The notes under the pieces were generated by a model. That model made no database searches. It was not told the origin of the DNA and saw nothing but the letters and a program-made list of their open reading frames with translations. A stretch of DNA of 63,528 bases, taken from an uncultured Verrucomicrobiae bacterium. Its GTDB lineage: Bacteria; Verrucomicrobiota; Verrucomicrobiia; Limisphaerales; UBA1096. The DNA lies in NCBI GenBank assembly GCA_937770485.1, contig CALJHX010000024.1, positions 1 to 63,528 on the forward strand. Reading direction: 5' to 3'. A program made the translations under genes and the position numbers. Position 1 is the first letter of the stretch. Every line of letters begins with the position of its first letter. Below, in pieces: positions 52,051 to 61,401 of this stretch.

Positions 52051-53382
52051 TCATCCAAGTGTCCAGGGTTTGCGGTGGTGCATCTTGTTGAGCAACGTGT
52101 TGGCCTCGTTGTCGCCAACGCATTGTTCTTTTTTTGGATTCCATTTCAACGCGCGGCCAAGCGCGTTGGAGACGTAGCCCAAGTGGCCAGGCGTGATGGA
52201 GCGGTGCGCCGTTTCCGCCGGGCAGATGGCCGGCTTGCGGCTCTTCACGCACTCGAGAAAGTTGCGGGTGTGGTTGCCGGACTTGTACGCCTTGAACTTG
52301 CCGGGGGTGAATCCGGGCTCCAACCAGGCGCGATTCGATGCGTCGAGTTTGCCACGGTTGACGTACACCCAACCCTCCTCGCCGATGAACTTGGTACCCA
52401 TTTTGTTGTGTGTGCCGATGCTGGTTCGGATGCCGCCAGCGTACTCGCAGTGCACCTCGTAATGCACCGGTGCCTTGTAAACCGGAACGGGACTCCAAGT
52501 GAAGTTCTTGGCCTCGACACGGATCGGACCTCCCTGGTCTTCGCCGAGCCCCCAGTGGGCGATGTCATTGTGATGCCCGATCCAGTCCATCAACTGGCCA
52601 CCGCCATAGGCCAAGTGTACTCGCCACATTTGGTGATGCCGCGCGCGCACATACGGCAACATCGGAGCGGGACCGGTCCAGAGTTGATAACCCTCCCGGC
52701 CGGAACGATCCTCCTCGGTGGGATCGCCCTTGATCTTGTCCGGCCCCTTGGGCAAACCAACCTGCACTTCCTTGACCTTGCCGATGAGCCCGTTACGGAC
52801 GAGTTCCACGGCATTTCGAAATACAGTTGCGGAACGCTGTTGCGAACCGGTTTGAAAGATCGCCTGGCACTTGGCCACCTCACGATAAAGCGCCTGGCCC
52901 TCGGCGAAAAAATGGGTAACCGGTTTTTCACAGTAGATGTCCTTGCCGTTCCGAAGCGCCTCAAGCGCCTGCACTGCATGCCAATGGTCGGGCGTGGCAA
53001 CAATCACGACGTCGAGATCATCACGGGCGCACAGATCCCGGTAGTCCACGTAAGTGTCGCAGGGCTTTGAGCCATACTTTTTGCCGACCATCTCGGCTGC
53101 TGGTTTACGGCCAAGCGAGCGGCCCTTCCCTTGTCCACGGTAATGGGTCTCATACGGGTCGCAGGTGGCTATGACTTGCGCGTTTGGCTCTCTGAGGAAC
53201 GAACTCATCACACCCACGCCCCGGCCGCCACAGCCAACAAGGCCGACGGTGATGCGGTTGCTCGGCGCTGGTTTGCCCGCTTGGCCAAGCGCGGATGAGT
53301 GAATTATCGTTGGCGCAGAGACAGCAGTCAAAACACTCGTTTTCAGGAAACGACGCCGGCTGGTTTGATGTGATTTAGTCAT
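52051..53382 (-). CDS. Gfo/Idh/MocA family oxidoreductase, Tat-exported
   Basis: 443 residues from the ATG at 53382. Twin-arginine signal SRRRFLKTSV and cleavage region SSALGQAGKPAP, encoded by a perfect 14-bp palindrome. Rossmann start ITVGLVGCGGRGVG. Active-site block GKDIYCEKPVTH with the EKP lysine, and GGGQLMDWIGHHNDIAHWG with the conserved His pair. Exported members are abundant in PVC genomes and presumably arrive with NAD(P) bound; some relatives act on glycosidic bonds through a redox mechanism. The last 30 codons include the 31-bp inverted repeat arm. Confidence 0.93.
   Translation of the reverse strand: MTKSHQTSRRRFLKTSVLTAVSAPTIIHSSALGQAGKPAPSNRITVGLVGCGGRGVGVMSSFLREPNAQVIATCDPYETHYRGQGKGRSLGRKPAAEMVGKKYGSKPCDTYVDYRDLCARDDLDVVIVATPDHWHAVQALEALRNGKDIYCEKPVTHFFAEGQALYREVAKCQAIFQTGSQQRSATVFRNAVELVRNGLIGKVKEVQVGLPKGPDKIKGDPTEEDRSGREGYQLWTGPAPMLPYVRARHHQMWRVHLAYGGGQLMDWIGHHNDIAHWGLGEDQGGPIRVEAKNFTWSPVPVYKAPVHYEVHCEYAGGIRTSIGTHNKMGTKFIGEEGWVYVNRGKLDASNRAWLEPGFTPGKFKAYKSGNHTRNFLECVKSRKPAICPAETAHRSITPGHLGYVSNALGRALKWNPKKEQCVGDNEANTLLNKMHHRKPWTLG
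52134..52164 (-). repeat. 31-bp inverted repeat, coding arm
   Basis: Codes for ALGRALKWNP in the oxidoreductase C-terminus. The partner arm is 219 bp further on, past the stop codon, so the transcript could fold into a 31-bp stem around the stop. Confidence 0.85.
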
Positions 53383-53520
53383 GAGTAACTCAGGGAGTTG
53401 CTGCTTGCCGGTTTGCATTTGACCTCGAAAGCAGGAGATGGGATCACAAGAGACACCATGCAGGTCTCTAAGCAAGATTGGTAGATTTTGTTGATCACGC
53501 GACTTGCATAAAAAAAGGTG

Positions 53521-54900
53521 TTATCTTTCGGATAAAACCAGTGGCTTGGAGGAATTCAAAGTCATGGCCTTGCGTGTCTTCGTACCAGGCTTGGCTTCGT
53601 TCCCGAGTTGGGTGACGGCTTGGGCAGCGAGTTGTTTCATCCTAACCATCACTTTGGGGTTCTCATTCTGAACGTCGATCTTCTCACTGAGATCTGTTTT
53701 GAGATTCACCAACTTACCAGGTCGTCCACGGCCCTTGTTGCTTGGTGTGGTCCATGCTGGAAATGTGTTCTTCAAAGGGAGATGCCATTTCCAATCGCCC
53801 CAGCGGATGGCCTGAAGCTGGCGTCGACGATAATAAAAAAACGCCTCGTACCCTGATGATCCTTCGCCTCTGAATAACAACGGCACGATGCTGTGCCCAT
53901 CGATTTTGTTTTTGGACAGTTTGGCTCCACTTAGTTCGCAGAAGGTCGGCAGAAAATCCATGGTGCTGGCCAGTGCACTACACTTGCTGTCGGCAGGAAT
54001 GCGGCCGGGCCAGCGGGCGATCATTGGCACGCGCATACCGCCTTCCATCGTGCTCCCCTTGGAACCGGACAGGGGTGCATTCGAACCGCCATTGCGGCCG
54101 TTAGAGCCGTTGTCCGAGGTGAAAATCACAAGTGTATTTTTATCAAGACCATGCTTTTTAAGCGCATTCAAAATCTGGCCGGTGGACCAATCTATTTCCT
54201 CCACCGAATCACCGTAACGCCCGTTGGCACTTTTGCCGTGAAAGTCCTTAGAGGCAAAAAGCGGGAGATGCGGGAAAGTGTGAGGCAGATACAGTAAGAA
54301 CGGTCGCTTTTGATTACGCTCGATGAAGTTTACCGCTTCCCTTGTGTAACGCTGTGTGAGTGTAGCCTGGTTGGCTGGTGCTTCGATCACGCTTTTTTGT
54401 TTAACCAAAGGCAAAGGCGGATCGCCGCGACGTTTGCTGGCCATATCATTCGAATAGGGAATACCAAAGTATTCATCAAAGCCGTGCTCAGTGGGCAAGT
54501 GCGGCGGTTGATCGCCAAGATGCCATTTGCCGATGCAAGCGGTGATATAACCCTCGGCCTTGAGCGCCTCAGGTAAAGTCAACTCGTTGGGACTGAGCCC
54601 ACGACGACTGCGTGGGATAAGCACCCAGTGCCCGGTGAAATCCTCATGCATCCCCACCCGCCGCGCGTAGCAGCCGGTCATCAGGCTCGCACGCGAAGGG
54701 GTGCACACGGGGCTGGAGGAATAAAAATCGGTGAACCGCATTCCCTCGCGCGCCAGCTGATCAATGCGCGGTGTGCGGTTTTTCTTCGACCCATAACACC
54801 CCAGGTCGCCGTACCCGAGATCATCACAAAAAATCAGCACATAATTCGGCGCCGCTGAAAGTGACGCCGCCGCAATGAAAAGCGCGAATAAAAATTTCAT
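53521..54900 (-). CDS. Sulfatase (FGly type), arylsulfatase-like
   Basis: 459 residues. Signal peptide (FALFIAAASLSA). Metal-binding FCDDLGYGDLGCYG, formylglycine motif CTPSR (Cys66), GKWHLG substrate/metal motif and FTSDNGSNGRNGG. The classic arylsulfatase A-like arrangement. The C-terminus is basic and Ser/Lys-rich. It sits between an exported oxidoreductase gene and the DUF1552 gene on the same strand, with 19 bp to the latter, suggesting one transcription unit. Confidence 0.94.
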   Translation of the reverse strand: MKFLFALFIAAASLSAAPNYVLIFCDDLGYGDLGCYGSKKNRTPRIDQLAREGMRFTDFYSSSPVCTPSRASLMTGCYARRVGMHEDFTGHWVLIPRSRRGLSPNELTLPEALKAEGYITACIGKWHLGDQPPHLPTEHGFDEYFGIPYSNDMASKRRGDPPLPLVKQKSVIEAPANQATLTQRYTREAVNFIERNQKRPFLLYLPHTFPHLPLFASKDFHGKSANGRYGDSVEEIDWSTGQILNALKKHGLDKNTLVIFTSDNGSNGRNGGSNAPLSGSKGSTMEGGMRVPMIARWPGRIPADSKCSALASTMDFLPTFCELSGAKLSKNKIDGHSIVPLLFRGEGSSGYEAFFYYRRRQLQAIRWGDWKWHLPLKNTFPAWTTPSNKGRGRPGKLVNLKTDLSEKIDVQNENPKVMVRMKQLAAQAVTQLGNEAKPGTKTRKAMTLNSSKPLVLSER

Positions 54901-54919
54901 AAATCTTCCCGGATTTACC

Positions 54920-56218
54920 TTACGCGAGAAAGCCTTTGAGAGAACCGGTACTATCCCCGAGTCGGTCGGTTTTTACGCCCATGATTTGGGCCATGGAAAC
55001 CCAGAGATTAGCGATGGGGGTTCCTTTGGCGTGCTGTTCGTGACGGTTGGTTTTTAGAAGACCACCCGCACTGCCGGCAATCACGGTGGGCAGATTGGTG
55101 CATTCGTGCAGCATACCGCTGCTGAGGCCGGAACCGTAGGTAAACATCATGTTGTCGAGCAACGTGCCTTCACCTTCCTGGATGGCGTCCATCTTGGCGC
55201 TGATACGTGCAAACTGGCGCATGTGAAAATGATCGAGTTTCTCGAGATCACCCAGCACCCCAGTATTCTTTTGATTGTGCGTCCAGCCGTGATGATCGAT
55301 GGGTTTCACAAATACATCCTCGAACATCAGCGGCGTGGACCAGCGCTCAGGCGCAACCATCATGGAACTCACGCGCGTGAGGTCAGTTTGCAGTGCAATG
55401 ATCATCAAATCACCCATGATCTGAATGTATTCATCACGGCGCATTGTCGTCCAAAGTTTTTCCGGCTCCTCAATGTCAATGTCCCGAATATCCACCTGCC
55501 GCTTGGTGATACGCTCGATCTGCTGCTCCACAGTACGTACCGAATCCATATAATCGTCGAGCTTGTAGCGGTCTAATCGACCGAGTTTCCCCTGCAAATC
55601 TTCGGCATCGGCCAACACAAGATCGAGTACGCTGCCGTTGGCGCGATGTTCCTGCACATTGAACAAACGCTCGAAGACCTTGCGCGGGTCCTTGATGGAA
55701 CGCGCCACATGGCCGTGGCCGTACCAAGAGATATTGTCGAAATAAACCGACTCGCGGTTGTCGGTAAAGCTATTGCATGAGAGCTCAAGCGAACGGAAAG
55801 GCGTAGCCTTGCCGACGGTGTCGGCAATGACCTGGTCAATGGTGCGCTTGAGGGGATAACCCGCGGGCGAAAGTTCATCAGGAGCAGCGGTGCTGAGATA
55901 ACACGCGCCGGCCTGGGCGTGTCCATCAGTCCCCGGCACTTTCACGCGATCAAGATTGGTAAAGAGTGAAATCTTTTTGCGTAGCGGTTCCAACGGCTGA
56001 AGCGTACGACTTAAGGCGAAGTTGTGGCCGGTCTCAGCCGGGTGCCACGCTGTTTGCGCGACGCCGTTGGGTGTGTAAAAGAACGCCACGCGCTTGGGCG
56101 GCTGAACGGACTTCGCGCCGCTGGCCTGCATCACATCGAGTAACGGCAGCGCCAGTGCCGCGCCGCAGCCGCGCAGGAAAGTACGCCTCGGGATTTGCTT
56201 TTCTCTCAGCACATTCAT
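54920..56218 (-). CDS. DUF1552 domain protein, Tat-exported
   Basis: 432 residues. Twin-arginine signal IPRRTFLRGCGAALALPLL. Family words include FFYTPNGVAQTAWHP, AGACYLSTAAPDEL and NMMFTYGSGLSSGMLHECTNLP. DUF1552 proteins occur next to DUF1592-type cytochrome proteins in PVC bacteria, and here the start overlaps that gene's stop by 4 bases (ATGA). Fold and activity are not established; it may be an alkaline-phosphatase-like relative of DUF1501. Confidence 0.92.
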   Translation of the reverse strand: MNVLREKQIPRRTFLRGCGAALALPLLDVMQASGAKSVQPPKRVAFFYTPNGVAQTAWHPAETGHNFALSRTLQPLEPLRKKISLFTNLDRVKVPGTDGHAQAGACYLSTAAPDELSPAGYPLKRTIDQVIADTVGKATPFRSLELSCNSFTDNRESVYFDNISWYGHGHVARSIKDPRKVFERLFNVQEHRANGSVLDLVLADAEDLQGKLGRLDRYKLDDYMDSVRTVEQQIERITKRQVDIRDIDIEEPEKLWTTMRRDEYIQIMGDLMIIALQTDLTRVSSMMVAPERWSTPLMFEDVFVKPIDHHGWTHNQKNTGVLGDLEKLDHFHMRQFARISAKMDAIQEGEGTLLDNMMFTYGSGLSSGMLHECTNLPTVIAGSAGGLLKTNRHEQHAKGTPIANLWVSMAQIMGVKTDRLGDSTGSLKGFLA

Positions 56219-58781
56219 TTGCTTTCGTTCTGCCCGGTTTTATGCCGGAACGGGATGCTCTTGGCAATCTCAACCACGACGGTGGAGAAGCGCCCATGAT
56301 CGGCCACAACGCGCCGGGTGATTTTATCGATCGACGGCTTGTCAGTGATCTTCAATTCGCGACCAAGAGCGTAGCTCAACAGATGCTCAGTGAAGGCGCG
56401 CATGAATTTTTCCGGTCGCTCCAGAATGGCGTCCTTGAATGCCTCGATGTCCTTGAACTCAGCCTCGCCGAACAGTTTGCCGCTGGAGTCGATGGGCAGG
56501 CCACTGCTGTACTTTTCGCGCCAACGCCCAATGGGATCGAAGCTCTCCAACGCGAAGCCCAGCGGATCGATGCGCGCATGGCAACTGGCACAGGTCTGGT
56601 CAGTGGCGTGTTGTTTGAGGCGCTCGCGGATGGTTAGACCCCTGGCCTCGATGGCCGCATCATCCGCCTCGATCTCCGGCACGACATCGGGCGGCGGCGG
56701 CGGCGGATCATTGAAGATCGTCGCGGCCACCCACGCTCCACGCTTGATGGGGCTTGTGCGCAACGGCGTTGCGGTCATCGTGAGCACCGCGGCGGTGGTA
56801 ATCACTCCACCCTCCCGGCGGTTGCCCAATATTCGCTTATGAAAATTCTGCGTGTGGGTGCTAAAACGGTTGCGATTTTCTTTACTCTCAAATGGATTCT
56901 CTGGAGACGTGTACCAAGCCTGCAACTCATCAGAACGGTATGAGTAATTGCTGTCGACAAACAGCATGATCGAGCGGTCCTCCACCTGAACACTTTCAAA
57001 AAGCAACAGCGGCTCCACCATCGTTTGCAGGCCAAACTTCCACTGCTCACAACCGATGCGAGAGTAGTACACCTGAAACCGGTCAAAGTCCGGCACAGCG
57101 GTGATAAGTTGGTCCAGCCGCAGCCATTGGCGTGCAAAGTTCTCGGAGAGAGCGCGGCTACGGTGATCATTGAGCATACGGCGCACCTGCGCCTCAAGCA
57201 CCTCGGAGTTACGCAATTCACCCTTGCGCACAGCCGCCATGAGGGATTCATCAGGGATGCTGCTCCAGAGAAACAACGCCAGGCGCTGTGCCAACTCATA
57301 GTCACTAGCCGGTGCCATCTTACCAATGCCATTCTTGGATTCCACCACGTAGATAAACTTTGGTGAAGCGAGTACAGCCGCCACGACGGACTTCATCGCC
57401 TGTGAGTATAAGCCGGTACGTTTTTGCTCAGCCGCATGAAACGCCGCGTAGCGCTTCAGCACCTGGCTCTCCACCGGCGAACGAAAGGCGCGCTCCAGAA
57501 ACGTCCGGAGCCGCGTCTCCACCGGTTTCCCGTTATCCTTAAAAAGCGTGTTACGCAGGCCCGAATACCCGTCAAACTCCGGGCTGTTCACAATCGCACG
57601 CCCCAGCTTCAGCAAACTCTCCAGCAAAATTGGAGGGACACTCAACTGCTCACCCTGATTATTGAAGCCGTGCTCGGCCTGCAGATCAATAGCAAAAGGG
57701 TCGACGCCCTTAAGGATTTGTTTCTCCACAATATTTTTACCCAGTGTACGGTTGCCCGCATTTACTGAGTCAGGCATGCGACCAGTGGAGGGATCAAAAT
57801 AGTTACTGGAACGAATCACCTTCTCTGGCAGCGGATAAATATCTCCGCGTAATTGCAACAGATCGCGCACCGCGTTGTTGTACTCATAGCGATTCAATCG
57901 GCGCATCACCACCGGCTCTAGCTCTGTATTCGATTGCAGATATTCGTCCACTAAGTCATCGAAAAAATGTGCAAGCTTTGCACGTTCGGCCTTCGTCGGC
58001 TGCTTCTCATCCTCCGGCGGCATCTCCGCCTTGGCCATCATCTCCGCCGCGTGCTGCGTAATCTCGATGTGCTTCAGGAAATCCGCGCGTTTGACCAAGA
58101 CCTCTAGGTTCACCTTGCCCTTCACCTTCTTCACTCCGTGACACCGAAAACAATACTGCTTCATCATGAGGCGCGCCTCGTCCTAAATTAAACAGGGCCT
58201 CGACCGTGGACTTGATCTTCTCGGGCTTGGCTGATTTGGGCGAAAGATCGGTTAGCTTCCAAATAATCCAAGCCATACAAATAACCCTTCCCCCGAAACT
58301 TTTGCGCCTTTGGATTGCCGCGAATAAGCTTGATAACCAGACGCTGAGCACCTGCCTTCATCGTAATCCCGCCTAGATCGCGCAAGTTAGCCAGTTTCAC
58401 ACGTGGCGAATACAAATCCAGCTGCGGTTCAACCACCTTGCCGTTCAGCTTCACCTCGAAAACCCCATAATCGGGAGCCAAAGTCCACTGCATCGCCAGC
58501 GTGTATCTGCCCGCCTCGGAAACATCGAACTCGACCGCATTTGATTCCTCCACCAAACCGTCCCAGAGCAGATGACTGTCCCCGCGCCAGCCTGCGCCAA
58601 ACCCGCGCATTTCCTGTGGTCGCGCCTTCCCTTCCGTGCGCAGATGCAGTTCCCCCTCATAAAACCCCTGCGACGCCACCATCGACTGCTTACGGATGGA
58701 ATGATAATCAAACCGCTCCGCCGCTTGGCCAAGCGGTTGAGCAACCAAGATGAGGCAAAAAATCCTGCACAAGCGGGTCAC
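56215..58781 (-). pseudogene. DUF1592-type cytochrome protein interrupted by two frameshifts
   Basis: The parts lie in three frames. Frame 1 (from GTG 58781, or ATG 58862) gives a signal peptide with AQPLGQAAERF, from a perfect palindrome, and a beta-rich domain to GLDYLEANR. Frame 2 carries LTDLSPKSAKPEKIKSTVEALFN. Frame 3, from about 58179 to 56215, has DEARLMMKQYCFRCHG (first CxxCH), the DUF1587/1592-like body, CASCHARIDPLGFALESFDP and the closing DUF1585-like region to HKTGQNESK. Both junctions (about 58250 and 58185) need a +1 shift. The 650-codon third part could be translated alone from an ATG at 58167, but it would lack a signal peptide. Either a decaying gene or two sequence errors. 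Confidence 0.8.
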
Positions 58782-58862
58782 GCGCCAATCATCCAGCGGC
58801 GATCTAATTCGCACAAGAAAAAGCATTAGATGAAACGTTCCTGAACTTACAATCTCATTCAA

Positions 58863-59086
58863 GGCTTGATGTCCATGGACGAGTTCAGTCTAGGTGAGCT
58901 GACTGCTCTTCATGCCAACTAGTCAGAGGGGCAACTGGGATTGATGTAAATGCGAAGTCAAAAATTGGAAGGACCTTTTTGTATCAGTCAGCTGCATGAG
59001 GGAACAGGGGAATCAAACCAGCCAAAAGTAACACCCACCACCCAGCGAAAAATCGCCCAAAATCGAATTTTATTTTCTTCAGCTCC
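58863..59086. other. Short gap, no feature recognised
   Basis: 224 bases between the broken cytochrome gene and the GDSL gene. I see no promoter pair, terminator or small gene that I can support. Confidence 0.4.
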
Positions 59087-59848
59087 TCAGTCGCTGACTT
59101 GCAGCAGCCAGTTGCGCGCGATTAATTCATGGCCTTGCGGCAGTGGATGAACCCCGTCCCAAATCCACTGCTCCGGACTGGCTGCCTTTGCGGCCGCATC
59201 AAAAACTTCCTGGGTCTTCACATGAGTGGCATCATAATCCTCCGCCAACTGTGCAACGATACCACAGTATTGATCCACCTTTCCCCTCCATTCTTTCCAT
59301 GCAGCTTCGTTCTTCAATCTACCTGACCGCAGGACGAAGGGGTCTAGTAACACCACCGGTAAATCGGCTTTTGCCTTTCGGCTGGCATCCAAAATAAAAC
59401 GGTAGTCCGCTTCCCATTGCTTCAGGGTGCCGCCCCTACTCACGTCATTCACTCCGATGAGTATGGTGAGTAGATCAGGCTTCATATCGATAGCATCCTT
59501 TTGCCAACGCGCTTTCAGATCAGAAACCTTGTGACCACTGATGCCGCGATTGAAGAATTCCAACTGCGCCTCTGGCATATCCACCCCGAGCCGCGAGGCA
59601 ATCAGGTAAACGTAGCTGTGTCCAAGGTAATGATTGCGATCGCGCTCGTTGCGCCCCCATTTCATGTCGGTGATGGAGTCCCCCAGAAAAAGCAACCGAC
59701 TGCCCTTGGCCAATTTCGGCAACCGGTAGTTATAGCCGCCGACCCCTGAAGGATTGGTGACTGCACCCTGCATCTCACTCACCTTGCTTGCTGCAACTGC
59801 CCCGGTGCAGAGAGCGGTACCCCTAAGAAATGTTCGTCGATCTAACAT
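59087..59848 (-). CDS. GDSL/SGNH-family esterase, Tat-exported
   Basis: 253 residues. Twin-arginine start LDRRTFLRGTAL. SGNH blocks: block I LFLGDSITDM (Ser58), block II ISGHKVSDL (Gly), block III IGVNDVS (Asn) and block V WDGVHPLPQGH (Asp231, His234). Enzymes of this fold remove acetyl or other acyl groups from carbohydrates. It lies in a run of polysaccharide-related exported proteins. The active residues are complete. Confidence 0.92.
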   Translation of the reverse strand: MLDRRTFLRGTALCTGAVAASKVSEMQGAVTNPSGVGGYNYRLPKLAKGSRLLFLGDSITDMKWGRNERDRNHYLGHSYVYLIASRLGVDMPEAQLEFFNRGISGHKVSDLKARWQKDAIDMKPDLLTILIGVNDVSRGGTLKQWEADYRFILDASRKAKADLPVVLLDPFVLRSGRLKNEAAWKEWRGKVDQYCGIVAQLAEDYDATHVKTQEVFDAAAKAASPEQWIWDGVHPLPQGHELIARNWLLQVSD

Positions 59849-59976
59849 CCGTATTCCTTTTAAAATTTAGTAAAATCTAATTCAGTTAATGATATGACAC
59901 ATGAAGCTTAAATCTTATTTGAGAATACCCTCTTACACCCCAAACATCTACAGTTTATGTATTCTGAGGTTCCCCC

Positions 59977-61401
59977 TTATTGCCTGGCAGAGTTAAGCTT
60001 TGGTATTTTGGCTCCTATTGACTTGAGGTGAGCAAGGAGACGCGAATTCAATTCTTTTACTTTTTCCGGCATAACAGAGGCCAAGTTTTTCGTTTCGCCG
60101 AGATCGTCCTTAAGGTTAAAAAGTTCCATTGAACCCTCATAAAACTTGATCAACTTCCAAGGACCTTCGCGAATGATACTGTACGGTCCCGGGTTATGTC
60201 GGTAATGAGGAAAGTGCCAATAGATCGCCTCGCGCTCGAGGTTTTGCTTGCCCTGAGAGCTCAAGTGTTTAGCCAATGAAATCCCATCGATTGCTCGTCC
60301 TTTGGGTAAATCCAATCCTGTGACTTCCGCGATAGTGGGCAAGTAATCAACACTGGTTACGGGTTCAGCGCTGGTGACTCCTGGCTTAACCACGCCAGGC
60401 CACTTAATAATGAGAGGAACACGAATGCCCCCTTCGTAAGCGTATCCTTTACCCGATCTAAGAGGTGCATTACTCGTCGGCCCCACCAACCCCCCGTTAT
60501 CGGAAGTAAAAATGATCATCGTGCGATCAGCGATCCCATGCTCCTCAAGCGCATCCATGATACGACCCGCGCAATCATCGACTGACTCCACCATGGCGGC
60601 ATACTTAGCGTTCTTTTGAGTGGTTTGGGGCTTCTTCGCGTACTTGGCCGTCACTTCCGCCTTAGCCTGAATAGGGGTATGAACGGCATAGTTGTTCATA
60701 TTGAGGAAAAACGGTTTGTCCTTATGTTTCTCGATGAACGCGACTGCTTCTTCCGCTTCCCGATCTGACAGGTACTGCCCCGGCTTACGTCCCGGCAAGT
60801 GAGGAATTCCGCCTCGAATCATTGCATGACGATGTTTGGGCTGATTGAAGGGATCGAAGTAACTTGGCGGCTGACCATAATCACAACCTCCATAGTTAAA
60901 GTCGTAACCTTGTTTCTGCGGATACCAATCATCGGCCCCAAGGTGCCATTTACCAATGTGGCAGGTGACGTAGCCGGCGGGCTTTAACAGTTCGGCAATC
61001 GTTACCTCTTCAGATTCCATCCAGAGAGCATTCTTGGGAACAAGAAACTTTCGTTTACCTCCAGAGAAACCGCTCGGATTTTTTTTGTCTGTAGGAATGG
61101 TCCCGCCCTGAAAGCGTGACCGTATCCAGTCCGTAACCCCAAGGCGGCCCGGATAACGCCCCGTCTGCACGGCGGCTCTCGTCGGAGAGCACACGGCACA
61201 AGCTGCATAGGCGTCGGTAAAGCGCATGCCCTCAGCAGCAAGACGGTCGATATGAGGCGTCTCGAAATAACGACTGCCTTGGCAGGAAAGATCCATCCAA
61301 CCCAAGTCGTCGACCAAGATCAGCACAACGTTCAAAGGCTTGGCCGCCTGAACGTTCAGGGTGACGAGGAAAGCCAGGGTAAAAAAGATATTTCGGATCA
61401 T
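59977..61401 (-). CDS. Sulfatase (FGly type)
   Basis: 474 residues. Signal peptide (FFTLAFLVTLNVQA). Metal-binding LVDDLGWMDLSCQGS, formylglycine motif CSPTRAAVQTG (Cys71), GKWHLGADDW and FTSDNGG. Close to the arylsulfatase A/N-acetylgalactosamine-sulfatase-like group. Its start overlaps the stop of the isomerase-like gene by 4 bases (ATGA), so the two proteins are probably made together: sulfate removal followed by sugar handling. Confidence 0.94.
   Translation of the reverse strand: MIRNIFFTLAFLVTLNVQAAKPLNVVLILVDDLGWMDLSCQGSRYFETPHIDRLAAEGMRFTDAYAACAVCSPTRAAVQTGRYPGRLGVTDWIRSRFQGGTIPTDKKNPSGFSGGKRKFLVPKNALWMESEEVTIAELLKPAGYVTCHIGKWHLGADDWYPQKQGYDFNYGGCDYGQPPSYFDPFNQPKHRHAMIRGGIPHLPGRKPGQYLSDREAEEAVAFIEKHKDKPFFLNMNNYAVHTPIQAKAEVTAKYAKKPQTTQKNAKYAAMVESVDDCAGRIMDALEEHGIADRTMIIFTSDNGGLVGPTSNAPLRSGKGYAYEGGIRVPLIIKWPGVVKPGVTSAEPVTSVDYLPTIAEVTGLDLPKGRAIDGISLAKHLSSQGKQNLEREAIYWHFPHYRHNPGPYSIIREGPWKLIKFYEGSMELFNLKDDLGETKNLASVMPEKVKELNSRLLAHLKSIGAKIPKLNSARQ

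Noticed and set aside
58188..58862. Separate complete gene for the 224-codon N-terminal frame
   Set aside because: Its last 19 codons are unlike protein and the natural continuation lies in the next frames, so it is the front of the broken DUF1592 gene.
58950..59150. Small plus-strand gene in the gap before the GDSL gene
   Set aside because: No ribosome-binding site, no domain or signal, and it runs into the convergent GDSL gene.
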